Source of the DNA: Saprospiraceae bacterium
Lineage (GTDB): Bacteria > Bacteroidota > Bacteroidia > Chitinophagales > Saprospiraceae
DNA length: 64,000 nucleotides
Direction of reading: 5' to 3'
Assembly (NCBI GenBank): GCA_027486765.1
Contig: JAIXOO010000232.1
Span: 36,909 to 100,908 of the forward strand
A program made the position numbers and the translations under genes. Under the pieces are notes generated by a model, which saw only the letters and a list, made by a program, of their open reading frames with translations, was not told where the DNA came from and searched no databases. Position 1 is the stretch's first letter. Every line of letters starts with the position of its first letter. This document shows positions 40,203 through 50,300 of the stretch, piece after piece.

Positions 40203-43200
40203 TCACTCCACCTTCATCACCCCATTCATGATCCGCCAATGCCCAGGGAAAGTACACACGTAAGGGTACAGCCCCGCTTTTGCCGGAGCTGTAAAGCGCA
40301 AGCGAATCGTTTGATCTGGATTGACCAAGGCCGTTGAAAACAATACATCGGGTGAATCCGGAACATAATTTTTGTTCGCCCCCTCTGGGTCGGTAATCAT
40401 TTTATCTGCCGCTTTGCCAATCTTTTCCAGTGATTTAGGCTTGCCAATCACCAGGTTGTGCTGCATGGCGTCGGGATTTTCAAAGACAATTTCCACTGTT
40501 TTTCCGGCCTTAACGGTGAATGTTTTCTGGTCAAATTGCAACATTTCCCGAACCGCTTTAATTCTCACCGTTTGCACCGAGGGATCATTGGTTTCCTGTT
40601 TTTTTAGGATATCCCAAGCCTGCATCAGGCGGGTTAAGCGGTCTTTGTTTACACCTGTACTTGCTGCCAACAGGGTATTCAAATAGGTTTTATCAGCTGC
40701 GACAACGCTGACTTTTTTCCGGTAGTCCCAGCCTTCACTGATCCCTTTTAAGACGGCGTTGAAGCCTTCCGCATCAAGTTTTTGGGCATTTTTCAAATGA
40801 TCGACCAGCGCCGAAACTGAAGTCACCGAAGCATTGCTCCGAATGGCTTTTGCCAAAACATATTGCTCCATACTTTGCGATAAGGCGAAGGTGATTTTTT
40901 TGGCCAAAACATTGTTCGTTTCATTGCCTTCCACAATCGTATTCGCCTTATCTACCGCCACGGTGAAAGTATACTCACCCGCTTGCTCGCCAGCAACCAC
41001 AATGTTCCCTGTCCAGGGGCCATTGCTCACTTTGGTGATCGTTACGGTCTCCCCTGGTTTAATTCCCTCGGTGTGAGTCAGGCTGACCATGTCGATCAAC
41101 TGTTTTTTTCCCGCAAACCGGATGTTAAGGGGCACTACAACACCTTTGGGGACACCCACCCCACCTTCATTACGTACTTCAATGGAGATGGTAACCCGCT
41201 CCCGAGGCATGGGATTGCTTGGCTCAAAGACAATATTGCTTACGACCAAATCTGCTTGGGTCGGGGTGGCCGAAGGCTGAGTTTTGGCCTCCGTCTTGCC
41301 CATCATTGCAGCGTGATCGTGATGCCCCGCCGCATTGTTCATGGGATTGGTTTTTGCCGCGGCTTTTTCCTGTAGTTTCGTGAATACTTTTTTCAGCATT
41401 CCTGGATTTTTGGCCAGGATGCCCGCGTATGCGTCAGGCAACCAACGGTCATTCAGGTCTTTTGAGCTTTCTATTGCTTGTAAAATGAGCGATTCTGCCT
41501 GCTCATTCAGGGGCATTTCGCTGATGGCCAAAAGCGTCTGGAGTACTACCAGGGGTTCCTGGTCTTCCTGCGTTTTGTTCTTCAGCAGTACATCAATGTT
41601 TTCTTTACTTCGTGGTAAAATTTGCACCGCTGTTTTCCGCACTCCGGGACAAGGGTGTTTCAAAGCCTCCACAACCACGTTCAAAGCTTCTCCTTCGAGG
41701 GCGTTTAATCCCTGCAAAGTCCAAAGCGCATGAATGGCCGGGGCATTGATGCCGATTTCATCCACCGATTTGTCGCGGATCAAGGCCAAGAGCCCGGGCA
41801 CGACGTCCTTTTGGTTCCTTTCGACCAAAAGCCGTTGGGCATGGCTGCGCCAAAATAGATTGGTATTTTTCAGGGCTGCAAGTAGTTCCTGAGGCTTGTC
41901 TTTGGACAGTGTCAAGGCTTGATATGCAGCGGCTTCTTTGTAACTCACGCGGTAAATGCGCCCGTGGGTATAATCCCGCAAATCGGTTTCATAGGCATTG
42001 CCCGACCCCATTACGAAGCCATCAGGCCGAGGATTGTGCTGAATGATGAAACTGTACCAATCGGCAACCCACACGGCGCCATCAGGACCAACTTCAGCAA
42101 ACACCGGCGAAAACCATTCATCCGCCCCGGCCAGGAGGTTGAATCCTTCCACATCACTGTAATTGGTGCCACTCTTAGCCAACACATTCTGGTGCAAAAC
42201 GTGCCCGGTGGGTTCCGCAACAAAAGCGATGTTGTTCCAGTATTTTTTCGGGAAAGCCCTGGCGGTGTACACATTGTGCCCAGCGGCGGCGGTGAATCCC
42301 CCAAATACATCCACCTGACGTACCTTGGGCGTGATGGTTTTCATGTCTTTGTGGGTATCGGTGCTGGTACTACCGTTGTCGACCCCATTCGCAGAGGGAT
42401 AAAACTGGTTAGGGATGGCCATGTACCAGCCATGAGCATTGTTGGCAGTTGAACCAAACACGTCGCCGGTTTCATTAAAACCAAGTCCCCAGGTGTTGTT
42501 GGAAGTTCTGGTCACGAATTCCAACTTGCTGCCATCTGGTTTGAAGCGGAAAAAGCCCTGGCTAAAGCGAATGGTGTCGCTGCTGCTGCCTACCAGACCT
42601 TTGAAGCCGGAATAGCCCACGCTACCCCAGAGCCAGTTGTCAAAACCGTAATGCAAATTTGAAGGCCCCGCGTGGGTATCAAAGGTGCCAAAACCCGTAA
42701 AGAGCACCTGGCGCACATCGGCTTTGTCATCGCCATCGGTATCTTTCAAAAACAACATATCGGGTGCCTGGGATACCACCAGACCACCATTGCTGAACAC
42801 CATACCTGTGGGGATACTCAGGCCTTCGGCAAAACGGGTGAACTTATCGGCTTTCCCATCTTTGTTGGTGTCTTCACAGATGAGGATGTAGTCGCTGCCC
42901 CCGCCGGGTTTGCGCTCGTTGGGGTAATCCTTGGTGATCAGCACATACAAACGGCCCCGCTCATCCCAGGAAATCGCGATGGGGTGCATCACGTTGGGTT
43001 CAGCGGCAAAAAGCTCCAGATTGAACTCAACGGGCACCTGAATGTGCTTCATACTTTCTTCGGGCGATAAGGGATCTTGGCGGTACTGAATGCCAGGTCG
43101 CTTTTCATAGTTGGGCAGTTTGGCTTCCCGGTACACAAAGGGTTCGGGTTTCAACGCCGCGTGTGCTTTTCTAGCGTCTTCGTCGACGGCCCAAAGAATG

Positions 43201-43880
43201 CCGCGCAGGATCAGTGCGTGAAAACCTTCATTTTGCCAGGTGTTTTCATCGTGACCGTAGGCGGTGTAAAAAACCCGGCCTTTGCCGTAGCTGCGCGTCC
43301 AGGTATAAGGCTCAGTTTTGGTATCGGGTTTGTCCTTGAATTGGTCTGCCTTGATTTCGCGTACAGCCAGAACGTTGTTGTCTGGTTGCAGCTTGCTGTG
43401 CAAATAGGTTTCATCAAACGCTTTGAAAGGTTTTAAACCCTGCATGATAAAGTGCTCGGGTTGCACCGTGGTGGTTTGAATGGTGTCCATCCGATGCCGC
43501 CAAAACTGCCCGCCGACCATCTTGACGTATTCAGTCGAATTGCGAAAACAGTAGGAGGCGCAATGGATTGGAATAATGCCTTTTCCTGCCGCCACATAGG
43601 CCAATACATCCTTTTCTGCGGCAGGAGGAATGCTGTCCCAGTTGGCGTAGATCATCAAGGCGTCGTACTTGTTGAGGTTGGCCAAATTGAGGTCGGACAA
43701 TTGATCGGTGTAGGTGAAATTGACGCCTTTATCGCCCAAGGCTGCCATGATTGATGGCACTCGTTCGATCGGGCGGTGGTGCCCATTGTCACCGAGGAAG
43801 AGCACTTCCAGTCGACGGGCTTTTTGAGCCGAAGCGCTGAACACGCAGAAAAGTAAAAATAGGACTACTAGCTTTTTCAT
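40203..43880 (-). CDS. ThuA / sorbosone-dehydrogenase-like propeller / CARDB / azurin-like fusion
   Basis: A 1225-residue exported protein (signal MKKLVVLFLLFCVFSASA). Domains in order: ThuA-like (about 22-235; RLEVLFLGDNGHHRP, GIIPIHCASYCF), a sugar/sorbosone-dehydrogenase-like beta-propeller with Asp-rich metal loops (about 285-640: DTNKDGKADKF; DTDGDDKADV), a HEAT-like helical region (about 650-815), a CARDB Ig-like domain (about 875-970) and a C-terminal type 1 copper domain. The copper site is complete: MQHNLVI and CTFPGHWRIM give His, Cys, His, Met as in azurin. The usual CxxCH of PVC-type relatives is absent. Gene order with a Gfo/Idh/MocA dehydrogenase and a sugar isomerase upstream suggests extracellular sugar oxidation, with copper in place of heme as electron carrier. 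Confidence 0.85.
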   Translation of the reverse strand: MKKLVVLFLLFCVFSASAQKARRLEVLFLGDNGHHRPIERVPSIMAALGDKGVNFTYTDQLSDLNLANLNKYDALMIYANWDSIPPAAEKDVLAYVAAGKGIIPIHCASYCFRNSTEYVKMVGGQFWRHRMDTIQTTTVQPEHFIMQGLKPFKAFDETYLHSKLQPDNNVLAVREIKADQFKDKPDTKTEPYTWTRSYGKGRVFYTAYGHDENTWQNEGFHALILRGILWAVDEDARKAHAALKPEPFVYREAKLPNYEKRPGIQYRQDPLSPEESMKHIQVPVEFNLELFAAEPNVMHPIAISWDERGRLYVLITKDYPNERKPGGGSDYILICEDTNKDGKADKFTRFAEGLSIPTGMVFSNGGLVVSQAPDMLFLKDTDGDDKADVRQVLFTGFGTFDTHAGPSNLHYGFDNWLWGSVGYSGFKGLVGSSSDTIRFSQGFFRFKPDGSKLEFVTRTSNNTWGLGFNETGDVFGSTANNAHGWYMAIPNQFYPSANGVDNGSTSTDTHKDMKTITPKVRQVDVFGGFTAAAGHNVYTARAFPKKYWNNIAFVAEPTGHVLHQNVLAKSGTNYSDVEGFNLLAGADEWFSPVFAEVGPDGAVWVADWYSFIIQHNPRPDGFVMGSGNAYETDLRDYTHGRIYRVSYKEAAAYQALTLSKDKPQELLAALKNTNLFWRSHAQRLLVERNQKDVVPGLLALIRDKSVDEIGINAPAIHALWTLQGLNALEGEALNVVVEALKHPCPGVRKTAVQILPRSKENIDVLLKNKTQEDQEPLVVLQTLLAISEMPLNEQAESLILQAIESSKDLNDRWLPDAYAGILAKNPGMLKKVFTKLQEKAAAKTNPMNNAAGHHDHAAMMGKTEAKTQPSATPTQADLVVSNIVFEPSNPMPRERVTISIEVRNEGGVGVPKGVVVPLNIRFAGKKQLIDMVSLTHTEGIKPGETVTITKVSNGPWTGNIVVAGEQAGEYTFTVAVDKANTIVEGNETNNVLAKKITFALSQSMEQYVLAKAIRSNASVTSVSALVDHLKNAQKLDAEGFNAVLKGISEGWDYRKKVSVVAADKTYLNTLLAASTGVNKDRLTRLMQAWDILKKQETNDPSVQTVRIKAVREMLQFDQKTFTVKAGKTVEIVFENPDAMQHNLVIGKPKSLEKIGKAADKMITDPEGANKNYVPDSPDVLFSTALVNPDQTIRLRFTAPAKAGLYPYVCTFPGHWRIMNGVMKVE

Positions 43881-43923
43881 TGATGCTCTATTTGGATATA
43901 GATTGAGGAAGAATTTTTTGTTA

Positions 43924-44039
43924 GGGGCGAAAAAAAATAAATGCTCATTTTGCCAAAGGATTAGATAAGTAAACGGTTCATTTCAAGTGTTTTGTCTAAT
44001 CCTTTGGCTCAAAAAAAAATGAGCACTTATTTTTGCCCC
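43924..44039. repeat. LIR-10: inverted repeat within sugar operon
   Basis: Arms 43924-43968 and 43992-44039 pair: GGGGC...AAATGCTCATTT with AAATGAGC...GCCCC and the perfect 13-bp inner stem CCAAAGGATTAGA / TCTAATCCTTTGG; spacer 23 nt. It lies between two minus-strand genes, five bases from the stop codon of the Gfo/Idh/MocA gene and about 45 bp upstream of the start of the ThuA-azurin gene. Confidence 0.92.
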
Positions 44040-44044
44040 ACTAC

Positions 44045-45166
44045 TTACGCATTTTTAAAATCAGGCAAAGCCAAAATTTTCCCGCCCTGCATCGCCGATT
44101 CATGGGCGAGGATACCTACCGAAGTCCAGTTGGCTGATTCCCAGGCATTGGGGAATGGGTCGCGGTCTTCAACCAAAGCCATCAGGAATTCATGCGCCAA
44201 ATGGGGATGTGAGCCACCATGCCCCGCCCCTTGGGTGAAACTCAAGTGGGTGTTTTCGGCCACGTCATATACCCCCTGGGTGGTAAAGCGTTGGATGCCT
44301 TCGGGCAACAAATGAGCAAAATCAGGCACTTTGACCCGCTCCGGGATTTCATGCTCTTCCTTTTTGGCAGTATGAATGACGGCGTCTTCCCCCTCAATGA
44401 GCGGCCACTCAAAGGATTTTTTGGTGCCGTACACTTCAAAACTTTCGCGGTACTGGCGGGCTAAATCGAACAGGGAGCGGTATACATATGCACTCAAGTC
44501 GCTGTCCTTGAATTTGATGTGGGCGGATTCAACGGCAAAAGGAGAATTGTGGATTTTCGACAATTCCTCCCGAATGGTACCCGAACCAAAGCAGGAAACG
44601 TATTCGGCTTCCAATTTCAACAAACCGGCTACCGGGCCTACACAATGCGTGGCATAATGCATCGGCGGCAAACCAGGCCAATAATCGGGCCATCCGTCCA
44701 TGTCTTGCTGGTGCGAGGCTTTGAGGAACTGGACTTTGCCCAGTTCACCTTTTTCGTACAATTCTTTGACGAATAAAAACTCGCGGCTGTAGACCACTGT
44801 TTCCATCATCATGTATTTTTTGCCAGTGGCTTTGCTCAGTTTCACGATCTCCATACACTCCTCTACCGAGGTGGCCATGGGAACGGTACAAGCCACGTGT
44901 TTGCCTGCTTTGAGGGCTTTCAGGGTTTGTTCCGCGTGGTTGGGGATGGGCGAATTGATGTGGACTGCGTCGATATTGGGGTCTTTGAGCAGTTCGTCAT
45001 AATCGGTGTAGCGTTTTTCAATGTTGAAGGCATCACCAATATTGTTCAGATTGGTTTCGTTGCGCTGGCAAATCGCATACATGTTTGCATGGGGGTGGCG
45101 CTGGTAAATGGGGATAAATTCAGCCCCAAAGCCTAGGCCAACGATTGCGATGTTTATTTTTTTCAT
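44045..45166 (-). CDS. Gfo/Idh/MocA family oxidoreductase
   Basis: A 373-residue NAD(P)-dependent dehydrogenase. The N-terminal Rossmann fold is NIAIVGLGFGAEFIPIY (residues about 4-20). The typical HINSPIPNHAEQTLKALKAGKHVACTVPMA region follows, then the catalytic lysine-like GKHVAC/PMA step. A C-terminal alpha-beta domain carries AGHGGSHPHLAHEFL, probably containing the active-site histidine. The family oxidises or reduces sugars, inositols and related polyols, sometimes with a bound cofactor. The context, with a sugar isomerase upstream and the ThuA-azurin protein downstream, points to a sugar pathway in the same operon, interrupted by LIR-10 and LIR-11. Substrate is unknown. Confidence 0.9.
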   Translation of the reverse strand: MKKINIAIVGLGFGAEFIPIYQRHPHANMYAICQRNETNLNNIGDAFNIEKRYTDYDELLKDPNIDAVHINSPIPNHAEQTLKALKAGKHVACTVPMATSVEECMEIVKLSKATGKKYMMMETVVYSREFLFVKELYEKGELGKVQFLKASHQQDMDGWPDYWPGLPPMHYATHCVGPVAGLLKLEAEYVSCFGSGTIREELSKIHNSPFAVESAHIKFKDSDLSAYVYRSLFDLARQYRESFEVYGTKKSFEWPLIEGEDAVIHTAKKEEHEIPERVKVPDFAHLLPEGIQRFTTQGVYDVAENTHLSFTQGAGHGGSHPHLAHEFLMALVEDRDPFPNAWESANWTSVGILAHESAMQGGKILALPDFKNA

Positions 45167-45182
45167 GCTGTGCAGGTGTTAT

Positions 45183-45340
45183 AGGAACGAGAATAAAATA
45201 ATTTGCCAATTTATCTTCGCTCTTTTGAGCTTATTCTTCCTATCTTTTTCGTTAAATAGGCCTGCTATTCGCCTCAAAAGATAGTTGACTAAACTCAAAA
45301 TAGCTTTGCTAAATTTGGCAACTTATTTTATTCTCGTTCC
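45183..45340. repeat. LIR-11: inverted repeat within sugar operon
   Basis: Arms 45183-45209 and 45315-45340 share a perfect 18-bp outer stem GGAACGAGAATAAAATAA, then TTGCCAA/TTGGCAA after one extra base. The 105-nt spacer holds weaker local pairings (CTTTTGAGC / GCCTCAAAAG). It lies between the isomerase and dehydrogenase genes on the minus strand. Its arm ends resemble LIR-12. Confidence 0.9.
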
Positions 45341-45346
45341 ATAGGA

Positions 45347-46171
45347 TTAGAGTAATTTTTTAAGGTAGGTGATGCTGTCTCGCATCAGTTGAGTTTCGGA
45401 TTCAAACATGGGGCGCCAGATGTTTGCCGCCGCCAATTTCATGCTGAAGGCTTCGATGCTCAACATGCCTTGATAGTCCATGGACTTCAAAGCGGCGATG
45501 ATTTTTTCAAAATCAACATGGCCTTTGCCGACGGTGCTGCGGTCGTTTTCGGAAAGTTGTACGTGTACGAGGCGATCGCCACATTTTTGCAGGGCAGCGG
45601 GGATGTCCTTCTCTTCGATGTTGGCGTGAAAGGTGTCAAACATGATCTTGCAGTGCGGATGATCTACTTCGTTGACAAAGCGGAGCATGTCGTCGGTGCA
45701 AGTGAAAAGGTAGGTTTCGAAGCGGTTCAAATATTCGATGCCTAAGGTGATGTTTTTGGTCGCCGCGTATTCAGCCAGGGCGCGAATGTGGGCCACGCCG
45801 CGTTGCCATTCTTCTTCGGTAGCGGGTTGGCCCGTGAAGACACCCAAGGCGGAGTGGATCGGCCCCATCAGCAGTTTTGCGCCGATCACTGCGGCACAGT
45901 CCAGGGCTTTTTTGTTGCAGTCCAGAGCGTGAGCGCGCATAGAGGCGTCGGCACTGAGCGGGTTGGCATCGGGGCCATTGATGGCCACTGCCAGGCGTTG
46001 CAAGCCGAGGTCGTCCAGTTTTTGACGCCAAACCTGCCAATCATCAGAGTTCAAATTGAAAATAGGCACTTCTACCCCGGCAAAACCCAGGGATTTGATT
46101 TCATCGAGTACGGGGAAGAGCGCCGGGGTGATGTCGGTGCCCCAGAGCAAAAGATTCATTCCAATTTGCAT
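45347..46171 (-). CDS. Sugar phosphate isomerase/epimerase family protein
   Basis: A 274-residue TIM-barrel protein (xylose-isomerase-like). It has MQIGMNLLLWGTDIT at the start, FAGVEVPIFNLNSDDW, the metal-site region YLNRFETYLFTCTDDMLRFVNEV, ILVFDTFHANIEE-like CKIMFDTFHANIEEKDI, and HVQLSENDRSTVGKGHVDF with HVQLSEN typical of the metal-binding aspartate/histidine loop, ending LSIEAFSMKL. It likely isomerises or epimerises a keto-sugar; such proteins often pair with Gfo/Idh/MocA oxidoreductases, as here. The start at 46171 is close to the divergent AraC gene, with a 130-bp shared promoter region. Confidence 0.9.
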   Translation of the reverse strand: MQIGMNLLLWGTDITPALFPVLDEIKSLGFAGVEVPIFNLNSDDWQVWRQKLDDLGLQRLAVAINGPDANPLSADASMRAHALDCNKKALDCAAVIGAKLLMGPIHSALGVFTGQPATEEEWQRGVAHIRALAEYAATKNITLGIEYLNRFETYLFTCTDDMLRFVNEVDHPHCKIMFDTFHANIEEKDIPAALQKCGDRLVHVQLSENDRSTVGKGHVDFEKIIAALKSMDYQGMLSIEAFSMKLAAANIWRPMFESETQLMRDSITYLKKLL

Positions 46172-46301
46172 GCGATCTGCGTTTATACAAAGCTAGTTGT
46201 AACGGCCAATTTAAAATAGGCGTGATTTTACTATTTTTGACTGTATTTTGATATTTTTTCCTAGACAAGGTAGAATTTTTGTTAATATTCAGTAGGTAAA
46301 C

Positions 46302-47177
46302 ATGAAACCACTGCTCAAGAAGTCGCTCGAAAGCCTCAATCAGTCCTACATCGTGCGGAACCTGAAAGAGGCACATTTTGACCCCAATTGGCATTTTCAC
46401 CCCCATTACCAGTTGTTCACGGTCGTGGAGGGCAGTGGCACCCGTTTTATCGGTGACGACATTCGCCAGTTTGAAGCCGGGGATACCGTTTTTTTAGCCC
46501 CAAATATGCCCCACCTGTGGCGCAGCGACCGCGCCTACTTTGAGCGGGATTCGACCCTACAAACACAAGGCATCGTGGTGTATTTCACCGAAGACTTTCT
46601 GGGCAAAGACTTCTTCGAAAAACCCGAAATGTACGCCATCAAACAGCTGCTCGTCTCCAGTGAACGGGGACTGGACCTGACCCATAGCCATAGTTTGAAA
46701 GCAGACATCGTTGCAGCTTTGATCGAATTGGATGCCACAAGCGGTTTTGAGGGCGTCCTGAAACTCTTGTCGATTTTACAAAAACTATCCACTTGTACGG
46801 ACTTCCAGTTCATTGCCAGTGTCAATTACGAAAATACGCATAAAATTTCGGAAACAGAACGCATGCGGCTGGTCCACGAATACGTGCTCAAACACTACAA
46901 GGAAAAAATCAGCTTATCCGCAGTAGCCGCTTTGGCCAACATGACCGAAGCCGCTTTTTGCCGCTATTTTAAAACCCGCACCAACAAGACCTTTTCTGAT
47001 TTTGTGCGGGAAATCCGCATTGGCCACGCTTGCAAACTTTTGTTGGCTGGCAAAATGTCAATTGCCCAGGTGGGGTATGAGAGCGGATTCAATACAGTCT
47101 CCAACTTCAACAGCCAATTCAAAGCGCTGAAGGGACAAAGCCCGAAGCAGTACCAGAAGATTTATCAGGGAGGGTGA
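46302..47177 (+). CDS. AraC family transcriptional regulator
   Basis: A 291-residue regulator with an N-terminal cupin sensor (HFDPNWHFHPHYQLFTVVEGSG; VFLAPNMPHLWRSD) and a C-terminal AraC-type double helix-turn-helix (ISLSAVAALANMTEAAFCRYF; TFSDFVREIRIGHACKLLL; VGYESGFNTVSNFNSQFK). It is divergent from the sugar isomerase/dehydrogenase/ThuA-azurin genes, so it likely controls them, responding to a sugar or derivative bound by the cupin. The intervening 130 bp should contain its operators. Its stop codon is followed by a small inverted repeat. Confidence 0.92.
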   Translation: MKPLLKKSLESLNQSYIVRNLKEAHFDPNWHFHPHYQLFTVVEGSGTRFIGDDIRQFEAGDTVFLAPNMPHLWRSDRAYFERDSTLQTQGIVVYFTEDFLGKDFFEKPEMYAIKQLLVSSERGLDLTHSHSLKADIVAALIELDATSGFEGVLKLLSILQKLSTCTDFQFIASVNYENTHKISETERMRLVHEYVLKHYKEKISLSAVAALANMTEAAFCRYFKTRTNKTFSDFVREIRIGHACKLLLAGKMSIAQVGYESGFNTVSNFNSQFKALKGQSPKQYQKIYQGG

Positions 47178-47217
47178 GCAGGAGCATCGATTTCATTCTC
47201 GCGCCTTAGCCTGCTCA
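47175..47217. repeat. Small inverted repeat at AraC stop
   Basis: TGAGCAGG (containing the TGA stop codon) pairs with CCTGCTCA 27 nt later. No T-run follows directly. It may be a weak terminator or a short relative of the LIR class; like LIR-1 and LIR-3, one arm overlaps a stop codon. Confidence 0.5.
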
Positions 47218-47330
47218 GATTCACTTTTCCCCCAAATTCTACCGGAAACCCGCTCCATTTTACCGTTTACCTATTCTGCACCGCACTGGCGCTTTTTACA
47301 GGCTAGCTTTGCTGCATAATTAATACCTCT

Positions 47331-50300
47331 ATGGAATCTACTGTTAGCACTTTCGAAAACAAACAACAACTCAGCTCCTGCATCTTATTGGGAGAAGGAT
47401 CTTTGCCAGTATACTGCATGCAAGTGCTTCAAGAGCAAGGTTGTGTCATCAAAGCCGTTGTTTCAACTGAAAAACAACTCCTGGAAGCGGCTGCTCAGCA
47501 TCAAATTCCTTGTTTTGCTGCACCCGGGTTGGTTCCAAATCAGGAAGTAGAATTCATCTTTAGCATCAACAATCCATATATTCTCAAGGCTGAATTCATC
47601 GGAATGGCCACGCGCATGGCCATCAATTACCACGATTCTCCATTGCCCAAGTATGCCGGACTGTACGCCAGCAATCAAGCCATTTTGCATGGTGAAACCT
47701 CCCATGGGATCAGTTGGCACGAATTGACCACCACCATTGATGGAGGGGTTATTTTGGCTTCAAAAATTGTAGAAATCGCCCCCAGAGATACCGCATACTC
47801 GCTCAACATCAAATGTTACGAAGCGGCTATGGAGACATTTCGGGATGCTCTGCCCGCTTGGTTGAACAATACCTTTGAGCGCTTGCCCCAGCCTGATCAG
47901 GGTGGATCTTATTATGGTCAAGCCGATCGCCCTTTTCACTTGGGAGTGATCAATTGGGCTGACTCCGCAAGCACTGTGCAGCACTTGATCCATGCCTGTG
48001 CGATGGAATCTCATTCAGAAAACCCGTTTTTGATGGCTTCCTTCGTCAAGGATGAACAGGTTTATTACATCAAAGAAGCTTACACGGCGCCAGCTTCGTC
48101 CAGCACCAAGCCCGGTCTGGTCAGGCAGATGGGGAACTATACTACTATTGATCTAGATGGAGGACTGCTGGTCATCGAAAAAATAATTACTGCCGAGGGC
48201 GACGAACCCTCCGTTCAAGAGATTCTGGAGCGTGGCGAACAATTGGTCTTGCCTGCTACACCATGGTTTGAGGTAGCCAATGGGATTTTTCAAAAAATAG
48301 CCAAACACGAGTATTTTTGGAAAATCGAACTGGAAAATGCAGAACTGGCTGAATGGAGCAACCATCAACTTGGCGATAAATCATCTGAATATGAGGGATT
48401 TATTAATGGGAGTAATGAACTGTTGCCCGCTGTTGTCGCTTTCCTACAGCGCATTACAGGCAAAATAAAAACCACCTTTGGTTACGTTCCCGCAGGAATA
48501 CCTGCGGATCAACATTTGTTTTCAAAATGGGTGCCTTTCACCACCGCGTTGGAGGCCAACGACAGCATCGAAAATGCCCTTGGCAGCATTGCTAAAAAAA
48601 TCAAAAGGGTACAAAACGCAATTGGCTATCGATCAGATCTGATGTTGCGGTACCCAACTTTGGCCAGTTTGAGCGGAAAACAGCCACAAATATACATCGC
48701 TGAAGCAGGTGCTGATGTTTCGTTTGTACCTGCTGATGTGCTGCTCGTACAGTTGAGCCCTGAAGGAGCCTCCATCAAAGGGCTGAGTGCGGAAGTATTC
48801 CAAGCACTGGAATGGTTCGTTCAATCAGCAGCGAAAAACCAGGGGGCTGCATGGACAACACTGCCTTTGATGTCGGTTGAAAGCGAGCAAGCCTGGCTTG
48901 ATATACTCAATCAACCCACTCACTCTCCGCTGCAAACTTCTTTGGATCCACTGTTCCGGATTTTTGAGGTGGCCCAAAGGTATCCGCAGCAGATCGCCAT
49001 CGTTGATCAAGGCCAAAGGATTTCTTACCAACAATTGTGTCGGGATGTAAAAACCACAGCGGCTTGGTTGAATGCGCAAGGCATTGGCGAAGGGCATATT
49101 CTGGCGGTTGAAGTAGCGCGCACTTATGATTATTTCAAAACTTTTTTGGCCAGCCTTTTTGTAGGGGCCACCTTTGTACCGCTGGATTTTAAATTGCCAG
49201 CAGACCGGATCAAGATGATCTGCACCAAAGCCCAACCCAAGGCCATTGTCCTCATTACCGAGCGCGAATTTCCTTTTGAGGATTTGACCGTATTGCACAT
49301 TCAACATGCAAAACTTGTTGGCAGAACGCCAGAATTGAAGCGCTACCCCGATGCGGGTGCTTACATTCTGTTCACCAGTGGTTCCAGTGGTGCACCCAAA
49401 GGGGTCGGCATCAACCGCAAGTCGCTGACCACTTTTGTAGATGGCGCTCTGGGCTTGTACAACATGACCGCAGAGGACAAGGTCATTCAATTTGCCCATC
49501 TGGCTTTCGATACCTTTATTGAGGAGACCTTTATGGCCTTGTGCGTTGGTGCAACTTTGTACCTGCGCGAAGAGTCCTGGTTGTTGCCGGATCAGTTGGC
49601 AAAGGTGATCGTGGAGGAAGGCATCACCGTATTGGACTTACCAACGGCTTATTGGCGGCAATGGCTCATGAGCCATGCTTACCCTCTGGCCAATGCTTCC
49701 CAATCCTTGCGCTTGACGATCATTGGGGGCGAAGCCATGTACAAAGAGGATTGGAGCACCTGGAGTGAATCCAAGCCCGCGCATCGCCTGATCAACAGCT
49801 ACGGGCCAACGGAATGCACCGTAATTGCGCTGGCCGAAGAGATCAAAACCTCAAAAGCTCCTTCCGACCGCATTGCGATTGGAAAACCATTGCCTGGATA
49901 TTCGATTCGTATTGTCGATCAGTGGGGATCGACACTCCCGCAAGGATTGGCGGGACTTTTATACATCACTGGAGATGCGGTGTCTTTTGGATATGTGGGT
50001 TTAGAACCTACCGACAAAGCCCATGCCTCGTTTATGAATCACGTTGATCACCAAGGACGTACCATTAGAAGCCATTCTACGGGTGACACTGTAGCTGCGG
50101 CAACTGATGGTACTGTCTATTACATTGGTCGCTTTGACCGCCAGGTAAAAATTCGTGGGTTCCGAATTGGATTGGATGAAATCAGTAGTCAGCTCAAATG
50201 TATTGAAGGGGTATCCGACGCGGTAGTACAGGTCATCCAGTCCCCCAACGGGATGCCCAGCCTGGCTGCCTTTGTTTTGGCGGAAGACAACGAATTGAAT

